Assembly (NCBI RefSeq): GCF_021284765.1
Contig: NZ_CP089924.1
Span: 620,001 to 684,000 of the forward strand
Direction of reading: 5' to 3'
Length of the DNA: 64,000 nt
From: Lysobacter sp. 5GHs7-4
Lineage (GTDB): Bacteria > Pseudomonadota > Gammaproteobacteria > Xanthomonadales > Xanthomonadaceae
In this document: positions 36,900 to 46,994 of the stretch, one piece after another
Layout: every line of letters begins with the position of its first letter
How positions within the stretch are numbered: position 1 is the stretch's first letter
The notes under the pieces: model-generated
What the model was told of the DNA's origin: nothing
Seen by the model: only the letters and a program-made list of their open reading frames with translations
The model's database searches: none
Program-made: the position numbers and the translations under genes

Positions 36900-38414
36900 C
36901 TACGCCGCCTGCATCGCCGCGCCTCTGTCCGCACGCCGATAGCCGATCGCCTCGCTCAGGTGCGTGCTGAGGATGCGCGGACTGCCGGCCAGGTCGGCGA
37001 TGGTGCGCGCGACGCGCAGGATGCGATGGGTGGAGCGTGCCGACAGCTGCAGGGTTTCCACCGCGCGCTCCAGCAGGGCATGGTCGCGATCTTCGAGGCG
37101 GCAGGTCGCCGAGGTCTCGGCCTGGGTCATCTGCGCATTGACCTTGCCGGCGCGGCTGCGCTGCAACTCGCGCGCCTGTGCCACGCGCTCGCGCACTTGC
37201 GCGCTGGTTTCGTTGGGCGGCGCGTCGGTGCGCAGCTCGGTGGGCATCAGCCGCGGCACTTCGATGTGCAGGTCGATGCGGTCCAGCATCGGGCCGGACA
37301 CGCGCGCGCGGTAGCGGCGGATCGCGTCGATGCCACAATGGCAGCGGCCGCTGCGGTCGCCGGCCCAGCCGCAGGGGCAGGGATTCATGGCCGCGATCAA
37401 CTGGAACCGCGCCGGGAACTCGCTGCTGCGCGCGGCACGCGAGATGGTGACCACGCCCGACTCCAGCGGTTCGCGCAGCACTTCCAGGGCGCGCCGGTCC
37501 CATTCGGGCAACTCGTCCAGGAACAGCACGCCCTGATGCGCGAGCGAGATTTCGCCGGGACGCGGTTCGGTGCCGCCGCCGACCAGGGCGACCGCGCTGG
37601 CGGTGTGGTGCGGCGAGCGGAACGGGCGTTCGCGCCAGCGCGCCGGATCCAGTCCGCGGCCGCTGACCGAGGCGATCGCGGCGGCCTCAAGGGCTTCGTC
37701 TTCGTCGGCTTCCGGCAGCAGGCCGGACAGCCGCGTGGCCAGCAGAGTCTTGCCGCTGCCGGGCGGGCCGATCAACAGCAGGTGGTGACCGCCGGCGGCG
37801 GCGATCTCCAGCGCGCGGCGCGCTTGGTTCTGGCCGCGCACGTCGGCCAAGTCCGGCCCCGGCGTGCGGACGCTGGGCACGGCGACCGCGGCGGGCAGCG
37901 CCTTGCGCGCCGACAGCATGGCGCAGACTTCCAGCAGGGTGCGCGCGGTCATGGCCTCGACGCGGCTGGCCAGCGCGGCCTCGGCGCCGTTGTCGGCGGG
38001 CACCACCAGCTTGCGGCCGGCGTCGGCCGCGGCCAGGGCGGCGGGCAGCACGCCGTCGATCGCGCGCAGCTCGCCGGTGAGCGCGAGCTCGCCCAGGAAT
38101 TCGTACTCGCCCAGCGCCTCCAGCGGAATTTGCCCGCTGGCGGCGAGGATGCCCAGTGCGATCGCGAGGTCGTAGCGGCCGCCGTCCTTGGGCAGGTCGG
38201 CCGGCGCCAGGTTGACGGTGATGCGCCGCGCCGGGAACTCGAACTGCGCGCATTGGATCGCCGCGCGCACGCGGTCCTTGGCCTCGCGCACGGCGGCCTC
38301 GGGCAGGCCGACGATGGACATGGCCGGTAGGCCGCCGGCCAGATGGACTTCGACCCGAACCGCGGGCGCGCGCACGCCCGTACGCGCACGGCTGTGCGCG
38401 ATCGCCAGATTCAT
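36900..38414 (-). CDS. comM: ComM/YifB family Mg-chelatase-like AAA+ helicase
   Basis: A 504-residue protein. The N-terminal ChlI-like domain (VEVHLAGGLPAMSIVGLPEA, then FEFPARRITVNLAPADLPKD) precedes an AAA+ core with Walker A LLIGPPGSGKTLLA and Walker B GVLFLDELPEW. A Cys/His-rich insert (NPCPCGWAGDRSGRCHCG) and a C-terminal Mg-chelatase helical domain (LSARSTHRILRVARTIADLA) complete it. ComM is a hexameric branch-migration helicase that helps integrate transforming DNA during natural competence. Length and order match the family. ubiK lies just upstream on the same strand (stop at 38424, 9 bases before the comM start). Confidence 0.93.
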   Translation of the reverse strand: MNLAIAHSRARTGVRAPAVRVEVHLAGGLPAMSIVGLPEAAVREAKDRVRAAIQCAQFEFPARRITVNLAPADLPKDGGRYDLAIALGILAASGQIPLEALGEYEFLGELALTGELRAIDGVLPAALAAADAGRKLVVPADNGAEAALASRVEAMTARTLLEVCAMLSARKALPAAVAVPSVRTPGPDLADVRGQNQARRALEIAAAGGHHLLLIGPPGSGKTLLATRLSGLLPEADEDEALEAAAIASVSGRGLDPARWRERPFRSPHHTASAVALVGGGTEPRPGEISLAHQGVLFLDELPEWDRRALEVLREPLESGVVTISRAARSSEFPARFQLIAAMNPCPCGWAGDRSGRCHCGIDAIRRYRARVSGPMLDRIDLHIEVPRLMPTELRTDAPPNETSAQVRERVAQARELQRSRAGKVNAQMTQAETSATCRLEDRDHALLERAVETLQLSARSTHRILRVARTIADLAGSPRILSTHLSEAIGYRRADRGAAMQAA

Positions 38415-38423
38415 GGCGGCGGC

Positions 38424-38690
38424 TCAGTGCTGGGGCGGGGCGGATTGGCCCAGCTGGGCTTCCAGCTCGGCCACGGTGCGCTGCAGTTCGTCCAGTTTTT
38501 CGCGCGTGCGCAGCAGCACCGCGCGCTGCACCTCGAACTCCTCGCGCGTGACCAGGTCGAGCTTGGCCAGCCCGCTCTGCAGCACGGCCTTGAAGTTCTG
38601 CTGAATTTCCTCGCGGCCGTCGCGCACGCCCGGCGGCAGCAGCGAGCCCAGGCGGCGGGCGAGGTCGTCGATATGGTTCAGGTCGATCAT
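38424..38690 (-). CDS. ubiK: UbiK (YqiC/BMFP) ubiquinone accessory factor
   Basis: An 88-residue protein, MIDLNHIDDLARRLGSLLPP then a coiled coil (REEFEVQRAVLLRTREKLDE, LQRTVAELEAQLGQ). This is the size and two-part structure of UbiK: an amphipathic N-terminal helix and a trimeric coiled coil. It partners with UbiJ in the ubiquinone metabolon. The start at 38690 matches homologues, which begin MID/MI; a longer frame to 38789 has no family support. The comM gene follows closely on the same strand. Confidence 0.9.
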   Translation of the reverse strand: MIDLNHIDDLARRLGSLLPPGVRDGREEIQQNFKAVLQSGLAKLDLVTREEFEVQRAVLLRTREKLDELQRTVAELEAQLGQSAPPQH

Positions 38691-38797
38691 CGGTCGGGAC
38701 TCTATCCGGGGGACGTGGCCAGCATGGCCTCGTGGCCGGGACGGCGCCGTCGGTGCGGGCCGCGCCGCGCTGTCAGAAAAATCCGACATTGCGGTGA

Positions 38798-39304
<507 letters not shown>

Positions 39305-40239
39305 AGCCGGAGTGCGCGGGACCGACGCGCGGACCTTCGCTGCGCGGCGGCCTGCCTCAGGCCGTCGTCCGAATCTCGGAAACGGTGCTTGCCTGTCGGC
39401 CGCTCGCGCCTTCGGGTGCCGCGGCGCCCGATTCCGCCATCGCGTGATTGCCTGTCGCGCCGCCATGAGGTCGTGCGACAGCCGCGTTGTCCTGAGCGAC
39501 CGATACGCCGCCGCGCGGTAACGACGCCGCGTTACCGCGGCGGCCGCAGCCCGGACGGTTCGCACCTATATATATGGAAGGCGACAGCGATCGCCGCCTC
39601 GTGCACAGGCATGCGCGCGCGTGGCGTCGAATGCCAGCTTTCGATTGGCACGACCGCGGGCCAGTCCGCCGCGGCGCCGTGATCCCGTGCGGCAACGCAG
39701 AGCCAAGCCATTCAATCACCTGCGCGCGCGCGATCCGGTGCGAGTGCGCGCAGCGATTGCGAGCGTATGCATTTTTCAATCGGCGTTGTGGGCGCGCATC
39801 CAGTCGCGATGTTCGTTTTTCTGCGTTCGAAGCGTGGGGAGATCGTCTTCGTTTTACGTACGCGCGCACGAACGCGCGCGCGAGAAATCCGCGTTCGCGC
39901 AATGCATCCAACCTTCGGCTGTGAGTTCTCATCTTGCATTGCAACAAGCGCGAACGCGTTCGCGTGCGCATGGTGCGCGGCGAGCGCGCTAGGCGGAATT
40001 GCGTGAATGGCGCGATATGTCGCTTGTTTTCAGCGATTTGAGATGCGTGCACGCATTCGCGCGATGCGCGTGTCGATCAACGCGATAAAAATTTTCGTTC
40101 ACGATCTCTTGACATCGCGAATCCGTCTTCATTAGGTTCCATCGGCCCGCGTAGCGTCGCGCGCGCACACATGGATGCGAAGTGGGCAGGATCCGTCGTC
40201 GTCCGACGGCGGAAGTTCAATACACAAGGAGAGTCGAAC
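39305..40239. other. Long low-GC gap upstream of the lanthipeptide precursor
   Basis: This 935-base stretch has no convincing gene. By hand count, 60-base lines from 39781 to 40140 range from 43% to 67% GC against about 70% around it. It contains a TATATATAT run (39567-39575), dense alternating CGCG tracts (about 39860-39895) and a promoter-like TTGACA at 40109. Competing frames on both strands here have atypical composition. It probably holds the control region of the lanthipeptide operon and may be laterally acquired DNA. Confidence 0.6.
40109..40137 (+). promoter_or_regulatory. Putative promoter of the lanthipeptide operon
   Basis: A consensus -35 hexamer TTGACA (40109-40114), a 17-base spacer and a weak -10 TTAGGT (40132-40137) lie in the lowest-GC part of the gap, about 100 bases upstream of the precursor ATG. 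Position and -35 match support it; the -10 is poor. Confidence 0.5.
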
Positions 40240-40386
40240 ATGGATATGATCCTGTCTCTGCAGGCGATGGAAGTCGAAACCGATTCCGCCGCCGGCAACA
40301 GCGGCGCCAGCGTCAACTGCACCTCGGGCAGCTCGGTGAGCAATCACTGCGGCGGCCAGCAGACGAAGGTCGAAGCCGCGTTCTAA
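40240..40386 (+). CDS. Class III lanthipeptide precursor (LanA)
   Basis: A 48-residue peptide directly upstream of a LanKC synthetase. The leader starts MDMILSLQAMEVET; ILSLQ at 4-8 fits the class III leader-recognition motif (ILxLQ type). The core carries two copies of Ser-x-x-Ser-x-x-Cys, S21-S24-C27 (SGASVNC) and S31-S34-C37 (SSVSNHC), exactly ten residues apart, the pattern that yields labionin or lanthionine/dehydroalanine rings. It ends GGQQTKVEAAF. The ATG at 40240 follows AAGGAGA at ideal spacing; an upstream in-frame ATG at 40171 would give a leader without family resemblance. No precursor homologue is known to me. Confidence 0.88.
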   Translation: MDMILSLQAMEVETDSAAGNSGASVNCTSGSSVSNHCGGQQTKVEAAF

Positions 40387-40394
40387 TGCGGTCA

Positions 40395-40423
40395 GGCTGG
40401 CATCGGCTCCGCCGGTGCCAGCC
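40395..40423 (+). terminator. Attenuator-like hairpin between precursor and synthetase
   Basis: GGCTGGCATCGGC (40395-40407) pairs over 13 positions, with one T-G wobble, with GCCGGTGCCAGCC (40411-40423) around a TCC loop. It begins 8 bases after the precursor stop. Only a short CTTTC follows, so partial read-through is expected. This would raise precursor levels over the synthetase, a common arrangement in peptide operons. Confidence 0.7.
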
Positions 40424-40483
40424 CTTTCGCCGGCGAGGATCGCCGGTTGAACGCTCAGCAACTGCACGCGAAAGGACTCGCAC

Positions 40484-43156
40484 ATGCTCTACACGCTCGT
40501 CGACCGGCGCTTCTTCGAAGACGTAGTCAACCTGGAATGGGAAGACACCTTCCAGCAAGCCGTGAGCGAGGCCCTACCCGAGCACTGGAACGCACGCCGC
40601 AACGGCGTCTGGCTGTCGGTGTCCTCGCCGCAGCACGTGTTCCCGCAGCAGGGTTTCAAGATCCATCTTTCCGGCACGCCTGCGTTGGCCAGCCAGATCA
40701 TCCGCGCCGCCGCGCCGGTTTGTTACGCGCACGACGTGCCGTTCAAGACCGCGCGCGATCCGCGCATGCTGTCGGTGATGGGCTCCAAGCACTACCCGCG
40801 CGGCTATGCGGGCAAGCTGATGACGGTGTACCCGGGCGACCAGGACGTCTTCCTGCGCCTGATCGACGCGCTGCACGTGGCCACCGACGGATTCGACGGG
40901 CCTTACATCCTGTCGGATCGGCGCTACAAGGACCGCGGCGTCGTCTACTACCGCTATGGCGAAATTCTGTCCAAGTCGCGCCTGACCATCGACGGCGGCA
41001 GCGCCAGCGATCTCACCGCGCCGGACGGGCAGCCTTATCGCGAGGAGCGCCTGCCGTACTTCCGCCTGCCGCCGTGGGTGACCGATCCGTTCGCCAACGA
41101 GCCGCGCCACCAGGGCGAGCATCTGCTCAACGACCGCTACCAGGTCGAGAAGGCGCTGACGTTCTCCAACGCCGGCGGCGTCTATCGCGCGCTCGATCGC
41201 CAGACCGGCGACACCGTGGTGCTGAAGGAGGCGCGCCCGCATACCGCGCACTTCCGCGCCGACTCGGTCGATATCGACGCCATCCATTTGCTCGAACACG
41301 AATACAACGTGCTGCGCCGGCTGGACGGCATCCCGGGCGTGGTCGCCGCGATCGAGATGTTCGGCCAGTGGGAACACCGCTACATGGTCGAAAGCCATGT
41401 GGTCGGCATGCCGCTGGCGCAGTTCCGCGCGCGCCACGACGTGTCGCTGCTGCCGTTCGACGGCGGCGAGGACACCGCGCGCACCTTCTGCCGCAAGTTC
41501 GCCGTCATCGCTTTGCAGCTGATCGACATCCTGCAGGCGATCCATGCGCGCGACGTGATCGTCGCCGATCTGTCGCCCAACAACATCCTGGTCGATCCGG
41601 ACACGCTGGCGGTGTGCCTGATCGATTTCGAGGGCGCGCACGCGCGCGACGCGGATCTGCCGGAAGCGTTCGCGGCGCAGTGGTCCACGCCGGGCTTCCG
41701 CCATCAGCGCCGCCAGCAGGAGCTGAAGCTGAGCACCGCCGACGACTGGTTCGGGCTGGGCATGGTGCTGTACAGCATGATCCTGCCGATGCAGTCGCTG
41801 TTCGACCTGGAAAAGCGCAACGTCGATGCGCTGCTGGACTGCCTGAGCGGCGTGGCCTCGCTGCCGGCGCAGGTGCCGCAGGCGATCCGCGCGTTGTGGG
41901 AGGCCGAACCGGAGACCGCGCGCGGCGCGTTCGAGCGCATCCGCGCTTACGGCGAACGCGAGGGCGCCGATCCCGAGCGAGTGCCGGCACCGCCCGCCGA
42001 GCTGCCCGCGGAAGATCTGCAGGAGCTGCTGCAGGGCATCGACGATTTCATCGACGCGGTCTGCCACCCGCAGCGTCAGGACCAGCTGTGGCCGGGCGAT
42101 CCGGAGATGTTCAACCGCAATCCGATCAGCCTGGCCTACGGCGCCGGCGGGCCGCTGCTGTACCGGGCCCTGCGCGGGCGCGAGTGCACGCCCGAACAGC
42201 GCGCCTGGTTCGACGCCAAGACCGAGCAGCCCGAGCGCCTGCCGCCGGGCCTGTACTCCGGGCTGGCTGGCGCGGCCTGCGTTTACCTGCGCCTGGGCGA
42301 TCCCGGCCGCGCCCTGCACCTGCTGGAATCGGCCTGCCAGTCGTCCCTGCTGGGCACCGACGCGTCGATCTTCCAGGGCGATGCCGGCGTGGCCATGGCC
42401 TGCCTGCAGCTGCACGCGGGCACCGGCGACGAGCGGGCGCTGCAGTGGGCGCACCGCCTCGGCGAGGGCCTGCTCGCGCAGGCGATCACCGACGAGGCCG
42501 GCACCCGTTGGCCCTCGCAGATGCAGCGCGGCGAGCACGTGCTGGGCTATGCCTACGGCGGCAGCGGCACCGCCCTGGCCCTGCTGTACCTGGGCCACAG
42601 CCTGGGCGACGCGCGCTACATCGACTGCGCGCGCCGGGCCATGGACACCGAGGTGTTGCACGCGATCGCCGGCGACGGCCCGCTGCGCTGGGCGCGCGCC
42701 GTCGGCCACAGCACCGACGAGCCCTACTGGCTGCACGGCGGCAGCGGCGTGGGCACGGCCCTTATCCGCTTCGCCGTCCTGTGCCAGGATGAGGGCTACG
42801 GACGATGGGCGCGGCAGGCGGCCGAAGGCTGCTACTGCCGATTCACGGTACTACCGGGCCAGGTCGAAGGAATGAGCGGCATCGGCGAATTCATGCTGGA
42901 TATGCACCAGTTGACCGGTGAGGCGGTGTACTTGGCGCGCGCGAACGCGCTGGCGCACAGCATCGGCCACTACCGCGTGCACGGGCAGCGCAGCATCGCG
43001 TTCCCGGGGCGCGGCCTGCTGCGGCTGAGCTGCGACCACGCCTACGGCGCCGCCGGCGTCGGCAGCTTCCTGCATCGTCTGCGCCACGGCGGCGAACGCC
43101 TGTTGCACGACCTGCCGCTGCTGCGCGCCAAACGCGCCGACGGACCGCGCCCATGA
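40484..43156 (+). CDS. Class III lanthipeptide synthetase (LanKC)
   Basis: An 890-residue trifunctional synthetase. Residues ~1-215 are the phospho-Ser/Thr lyase region. A Ser/Thr kinase domain (about 219-470) has the ATP lysine K248 (VLKEARP), catalytic loop VADLSPNNIL (D362, N367) and metal motif DFEGA (D381). A LanC-like cyclase domain (about 580-885) keeps the GLYSGLAGAA and YGGSGTAL glycine repeats but not the Cys/Cys/His zinc ligands: the expected positions read YAYGGSG, WLHGGSG and CDHAYGAAG. That makes it class III rather than class IV. It would phosphorylate, eliminate and cyclise the upstream precursor. The ATG at 40484 follows AAAGGA; the stop overlaps the ABC exporter start. Confidence 0.92.
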   Translation: MLYTLVDRRFFEDVVNLEWEDTFQQAVSEALPEHWNARRNGVWLSVSSPQHVFPQQGFKIHLSGTPALASQIIRAAAPVCYAHDVPFKTARDPRMLSVMGSKHYPRGYAGKLMTVYPGDQDVFLRLIDALHVATDGFDGPYILSDRRYKDRGVVYYRYGEILSKSRLTIDGGSASDLTAPDGQPYREERLPYFRLPPWVTDPFANEPRHQGEHLLNDRYQVEKALTFSNAGGVYRALDRQTGDTVVLKEARPHTAHFRADSVDIDAIHLLEHEYNVLRRLDGIPGVVAAIEMFGQWEHRYMVESHVVGMPLAQFRARHDVSLLPFDGGEDTARTFCRKFAVIALQLIDILQAIHARDVIVADLSPNNILVDPDTLAVCLIDFEGAHARDADLPEAFAAQWSTPGFRHQRRQQELKLSTADDWFGLGMVLYSMILPMQSLFDLEKRNVDALLDCLSGVASLPAQVPQAIRALWEAEPETARGAFERIRAYGEREGADPERVPAPPAELPAEDLQELLQGIDDFIDAVCHPQRQDQLWPGDPEMFNRNPISLAYGAGGPLLYRALRGRECTPEQRAWFDAKTEQPERLPPGLYSGLAGAACVYLRLGDPGRALHLLESACQSSLLGTDASIFQGDAGVAMACLQLHAGTGDERALQWAHRLGEGLLAQAITDEAGTRWPSQMQRGEHVLGYAYGGSGTALALLYLGHSLGDARYIDCARRAMDTEVLHAIAGDGPLRWARAVGHSTDEPYWLHGGSGVGTALIRFAVLCQDEGYGRWARQAAEGCYCRFTVLPGQVEGMSGIGEFMLDMHQLTGEAVYLARANALAHSIGHYRVHGQRSIAFPGRGLLRLSCDHAYGAAGVGSFLHRLRHGGERLLHDLPLLRAKRADGPRP

Positions 43157-44757
43157 TCGTGCCGCCGCGCGTACGCACGCTGCTGGTCGCGCTGTTCCGC
43201 CAACACGGACGCGTGATGCTGGTGCTGCTGGCGTTCGCCACGCTGCAGACCGTGGTGTCCACCGCCGGCGATCCCTTGCTGATGAAATGGCTGATCGACA
43301 GCCTGGACGGCGGCAACCTGCGCCTGTTCATCACCATCGGCTGCAGCGCGGTGGCGTTCTACACCGCCACGCGCGTACTGGACTACGTCTACGTCATCAT
43401 CAAGACGCGGGTACGGCTGGCGGTGATGAGCGGCAACATGCGCAACTCGGCGCAGTTGTATTTCCGTCAGCCTTACGACGACATCCGCAAGCACGACAAC
43501 GGCTACTACCACGGCCGCATTCTCGACGAGTCCAAGGAAATGGCCGGCGTGCTGGACACGGCCATCGACATCTACCGCGCCATCGTCGGATTCGTCAGCG
43601 CGCTGGCGGTCTGTCTGTGGCTGTCCTGGCAGCTGGCGCTGGCGATCAGCCTGATCGTGCCGCTGCTGCTGTATCTGGCGCGCCGTTACAGCAAGCGCAT
43701 CTCGCAATCCAGCGCGGAAGTGCAGGAAACCGAGGCGCAGCTGCGCGATACGCTGGGCCAGCTGATCGGCAGCTACCGCCAGGTCAACACCGTGCCCGGC
43801 GTGCAGTTGCCGCACCGCGCGCTGGACGCGTCGTTGCAGCACAACGTCGATGCGCGCATGCGCGTGGCGCGGCATTCGTCGCTGTTCCAGATGGCCAGCG
43901 GCATCTCGCTGTCCTACGCCGAGATGGCCGTGCTGCTGGCCGCGGGCGTGGCGGTGATGGCCAAGCGCATCACCGTGGGCGGGCTTTTCAGTTTCATGAG
44001 CGCGTACTGGCGCGCGGTCAACGCGATCCAGCGCCTGATCGATCTGGCGCCGCAGCTCGCGCGGCTGGACGGCGTGGCCCAGCGCCTGGAAGAGTTCGCC
44101 CAGGCTGCGATCGCGCCGATGGACGAAGCGGCGGCCGCGCGGCCGCACGGTCCGGTGCGTTTCGACGGCGTCGATCTCGACATCGGCGAGCGCCGCCTGA
44201 TTTCGAACCTCAGCCTCACCCTGCAGCGCGGCCAGCGCCTGCTGATCGTCGGCGCCAACGGCAGCGGCAAGTCGACCCTGATCGACATGCTGTGCGGCTT
44301 CCGCGCGCCGCGCAGCGGCATCGTCTCGCTGCCGCCGCGCGGCGCGATCAGCTGCCAGTTCACCGAAGCCGGCTTCTTCCCCGGCAGCGTGCGCGACAAC
44401 CTGGAAGCCATGGCCGGCGAGCGCGTCGACGAATGGCTGCAGCGTTGCGACCTGGACACGGTGGCCGAACAGCAGCCGTACCTGCTGTCGGCCGGTCAGC
44501 AGCGCAAGCTGCAGATCGCGATGGCGCTGGCGCGCGAGGTCGACTACTACGTGTTCGACGAGCCGCTGGCCAACCTCGACGACGAGAGCCGTGGACGCTT
44601 CTTTTCGATGATCCTGCGCCATACCCAGGGCAAGACCCTGGTGGCGGTGATGCACGGCGACATCGAGCTGGCGCGGCATTTCGACCAGATCCTGGATTTG
44701 AACCGGCACGCGGCGCCGATGGTGCTGGCGCCGGACGTCGACGCGGCGGTGGCCTAG
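43153..44757 (+). CDS. ABC exporter half-transporter (TMD-NBD) of the lanthipeptide cluster
   Basis: A 534-residue fused permease-ATPase. About six transmembrane helices fill residues 20-310. The nucleotide-binding domain has Walker A GANGSGKST at 367-375, signature LLSAGQQRKLQIAMALA and Walker B VFDEPLANLD (D469, E470). It lacks the N-terminal C39 peptidase domain found in many peptide exporters, so leader removal must occur elsewhere. It should work as a homodimer exporting the modified peptide across the inner membrane. The start overlaps the LanKC stop (ATGA), a strong sign of functional coupling. Confidence 0.9.
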   Translation: MIVPPRVRTLLVALFRQHGRVMLVLLAFATLQTVVSTAGDPLLMKWLIDSLDGGNLRLFITIGCSAVAFYTATRVLDYVYVIIKTRVRLAVMSGNMRNSAQLYFRQPYDDIRKHDNGYYHGRILDESKEMAGVLDTAIDIYRAIVGFVSALAVCLWLSWQLALAISLIVPLLLYLARRYSKRISQSSAEVQETEAQLRDTLGQLIGSYRQVNTVPGVQLPHRALDASLQHNVDARMRVARHSSLFQMASGISLSYAEMAVLLAAGVAVMAKRITVGGLFSFMSAYWRAVNAIQRLIDLAPQLARLDGVAQRLEEFAQAAIAPMDEAAAARPHGPVRFDGVDLDIGERRLISNLSLTLQRGQRLLIVGANGSGKSTLIDMLCGFRAPRSGIVSLPPRGAISCQFTEAGFFPGSVRDNLEAMAGERVDEWLQRCDLDTVAEQQPYLLSAGQQRKLQIAMALAREVDYYVFDEPLANLDDESRGRFFSMILRHTQGKTLVAVMHGDIELARHFDQILDLNRHAAPMVLAPDVDAAVA

Positions 44758-44883
44758 GCGATGTCGCGCATCGCGCCGCCGTTGCGCCGTTGGTCGCCGG
44801 GCGAGGGCATGCGCGCCCCGACGGGCCGCGCAATGAAAGGGGCGATGCGCTCGCCCGCGTACGTGGAGTAAAGGCAAGACCGC

Positions 44884-46131
44884 ATGGACATCCAGAAGCC
44901 CAAACCCAAACCCTCGCCGCGCCGCAAGCTGATCCTCGGCGTGGGCGGCGCCGCACTGCTGGTCGCGGTGCTGGGCGTGTTCAACCTGGGCAGCGCCTCG
45001 CCGTCGGTGGAGCGCAACGCGCTGTGGATCGACACCGCCCAGCGCGGCGACATGCTGCGCGAGATCCGCGCCAGCGGCACGCTGATCCCCAAGAACCTGC
45101 GCTGGATCGCCGCCGACACCACCGCGGTGGTGCAGGACGTGCTGGTCGAGGCCGGCGCCAAGGTCGAAGCCGACACGGTGATCCTGCGCCTGAGCAATCC
45201 CACCGTGCTGGCCACGCGCGAGAAAGCGCGCGCGGCGCTGGCCGGCGCGCAGGCCGAGATGGCGGCGCAGCGCAATGCACTGACCTCGCAACTGCTGGAT
45301 CAGCAGGCCGCGTTGGCCAAGGCCGAGTCGACTTACCAGATCAGCCAGATGCGCGCGCAGGCGCAGGAACGCGCCGAGGCCGCAGGCGTGATGTCGAAGC
45401 TGGAGGCCAGCCAGAGCCGCATCGTCGCCGATCAGGAGCGCGGACTGGTGCAGATCGAGCGCCAGCGCGTGGATGCGTTCCGCCAGAATCAATCCGCGCA
45501 GATGCAGGCCGCGCAGGCGCGTCGCGACGAGGCCGCCAGCGCGCTGGCGATCGCCGAGCAGGAGGCGCAGGCGCTGGAAGTGCGCGCGGGCATCGCCGGC
45601 ACCTTGCAGCAATTGAACGTCGAGCCCGGCCAGCGCGTCGAGGCGGGCGCGGCGCTGGCGCGGGTCGCGCGTCCGGACGAGTTGATCGCGCGCCTGCAGG
45701 TACCCGAGGTGCTGGCCAAGGATCTCAGCCTGGACCTGGCCGCGGCCGTCGATACCCATAACGGCGTGGTCCAGGGCCGCATCGCACGCATCGATCCGGC
45801 GGTGCGCAACGGCAAGGTCACCGTGGACGTGCATTTCGACCGCGCCCTGCCCAAGGGCGCGCGCCCGGACCTGTCGGTGGACGGACGCATCGTGTTGGAC
45901 AAGCTGCAGGACGTGCTCAGCATCGGCCGGCCCGCGCAGGCCATACCCGACGGCGCGTCGGAGTTGTTCGTGCTGCGCGCGGGCGACGACGTCGCGCGGC
46001 GCGTGCGGGTGACCTACGGCGCCGCGTCCAGCGAGCGCATCCAGGTGCGCAGCGGCCTGAACCCGGGCGATCAGGCGATCCTGTCCGACACCGCGCAATG
46101 GCAGCAGTACGACGAGCTGCGCCTGCAGTGA
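44884..46131 (+). CDS. HlyD/MacA-type periplasmic adaptor
   Basis: A 415-residue membrane fusion protein. A short cytoplasmic N terminus rich in Lys/Pro (MDIQKPKPKPSPRRK) precedes one membrane helix (LILGVGGAALLVAVLGVF). The first lipoyl half-motif (VQDVLVEAGAKVEADTVIL) follows, then a coiled-coil hairpin (about 110-230) and the second half (AGIAGTLQQLNVEPGQRVEA), with a beta-barrel and C-terminal domain. It would bridge the downstream MacB-like transporter to an outer-membrane channel, none of which is encoded here; a TolC homologue elsewhere is likely. It lies 126 bases after the ABC exporter on the same strand. Confidence 0.87.
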   Translation: MDIQKPKPKPSPRRKLILGVGGAALLVAVLGVFNLGSASPSVERNALWIDTAQRGDMLREIRASGTLIPKNLRWIAADTTAVVQDVLVEAGAKVEADTVILRLSNPTVLATREKARAALAGAQAEMAAQRNALTSQLLDQQAALAKAESTYQISQMRAQAQERAEAAGVMSKLEASQSRIVADQERGLVQIERQRVDAFRQNQSAQMQAAQARRDEAASALAIAEQEAQALEVRAGIAGTLQQLNVEPGQRVEAGAALARVARPDELIARLQVPEVLAKDLSLDLAAAVDTHNGVVQGRIARIDPAVRNGKVTVDVHFDRALPKGARPDLSVDGRIVLDKLQDVLSIGRPAQAIPDGASELFVLRAGDDVARRVRVTYGAASSERIQVRSGLNPGDQAILSDTAQWQQYDELRLQ

Positions 46132-46225
46132 GGCGCGCATCCCGCCATCACCCCATCGCCGCGGGCCCGCGCCCGCGACCCACGGCGCAGTGACGCGCCG
46201 TTTCCACGACAGCCCAGGACGGACC

Positions 46226-46987
<762 letters not shown>

Positions 46988-46994
46988 GGCGCAC

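Noticed and set aside
39357..40052. Possible genes on either strand upstream of the lanthipeptide precursor
   Set aside because: Frames overlap on both strands, are rich in Arg/Ala/Ser from CGCG tracts, lack ribosome-binding sites and resemble nothing known.
40484..43156. Class IV lanthipeptide synthetase (LanL)
   Set aside because: The Cys/Cys/His zinc ligands required in class IV cyclase domains are not at the expected glycine-rich motifs.
43153..44757. Peptidase-containing ABC transporter (C39, LanT type)
   Set aside because: The protein starts almost directly with the first membrane helices; no N-terminal ~140-residue Cys/His peptidase domain is present.
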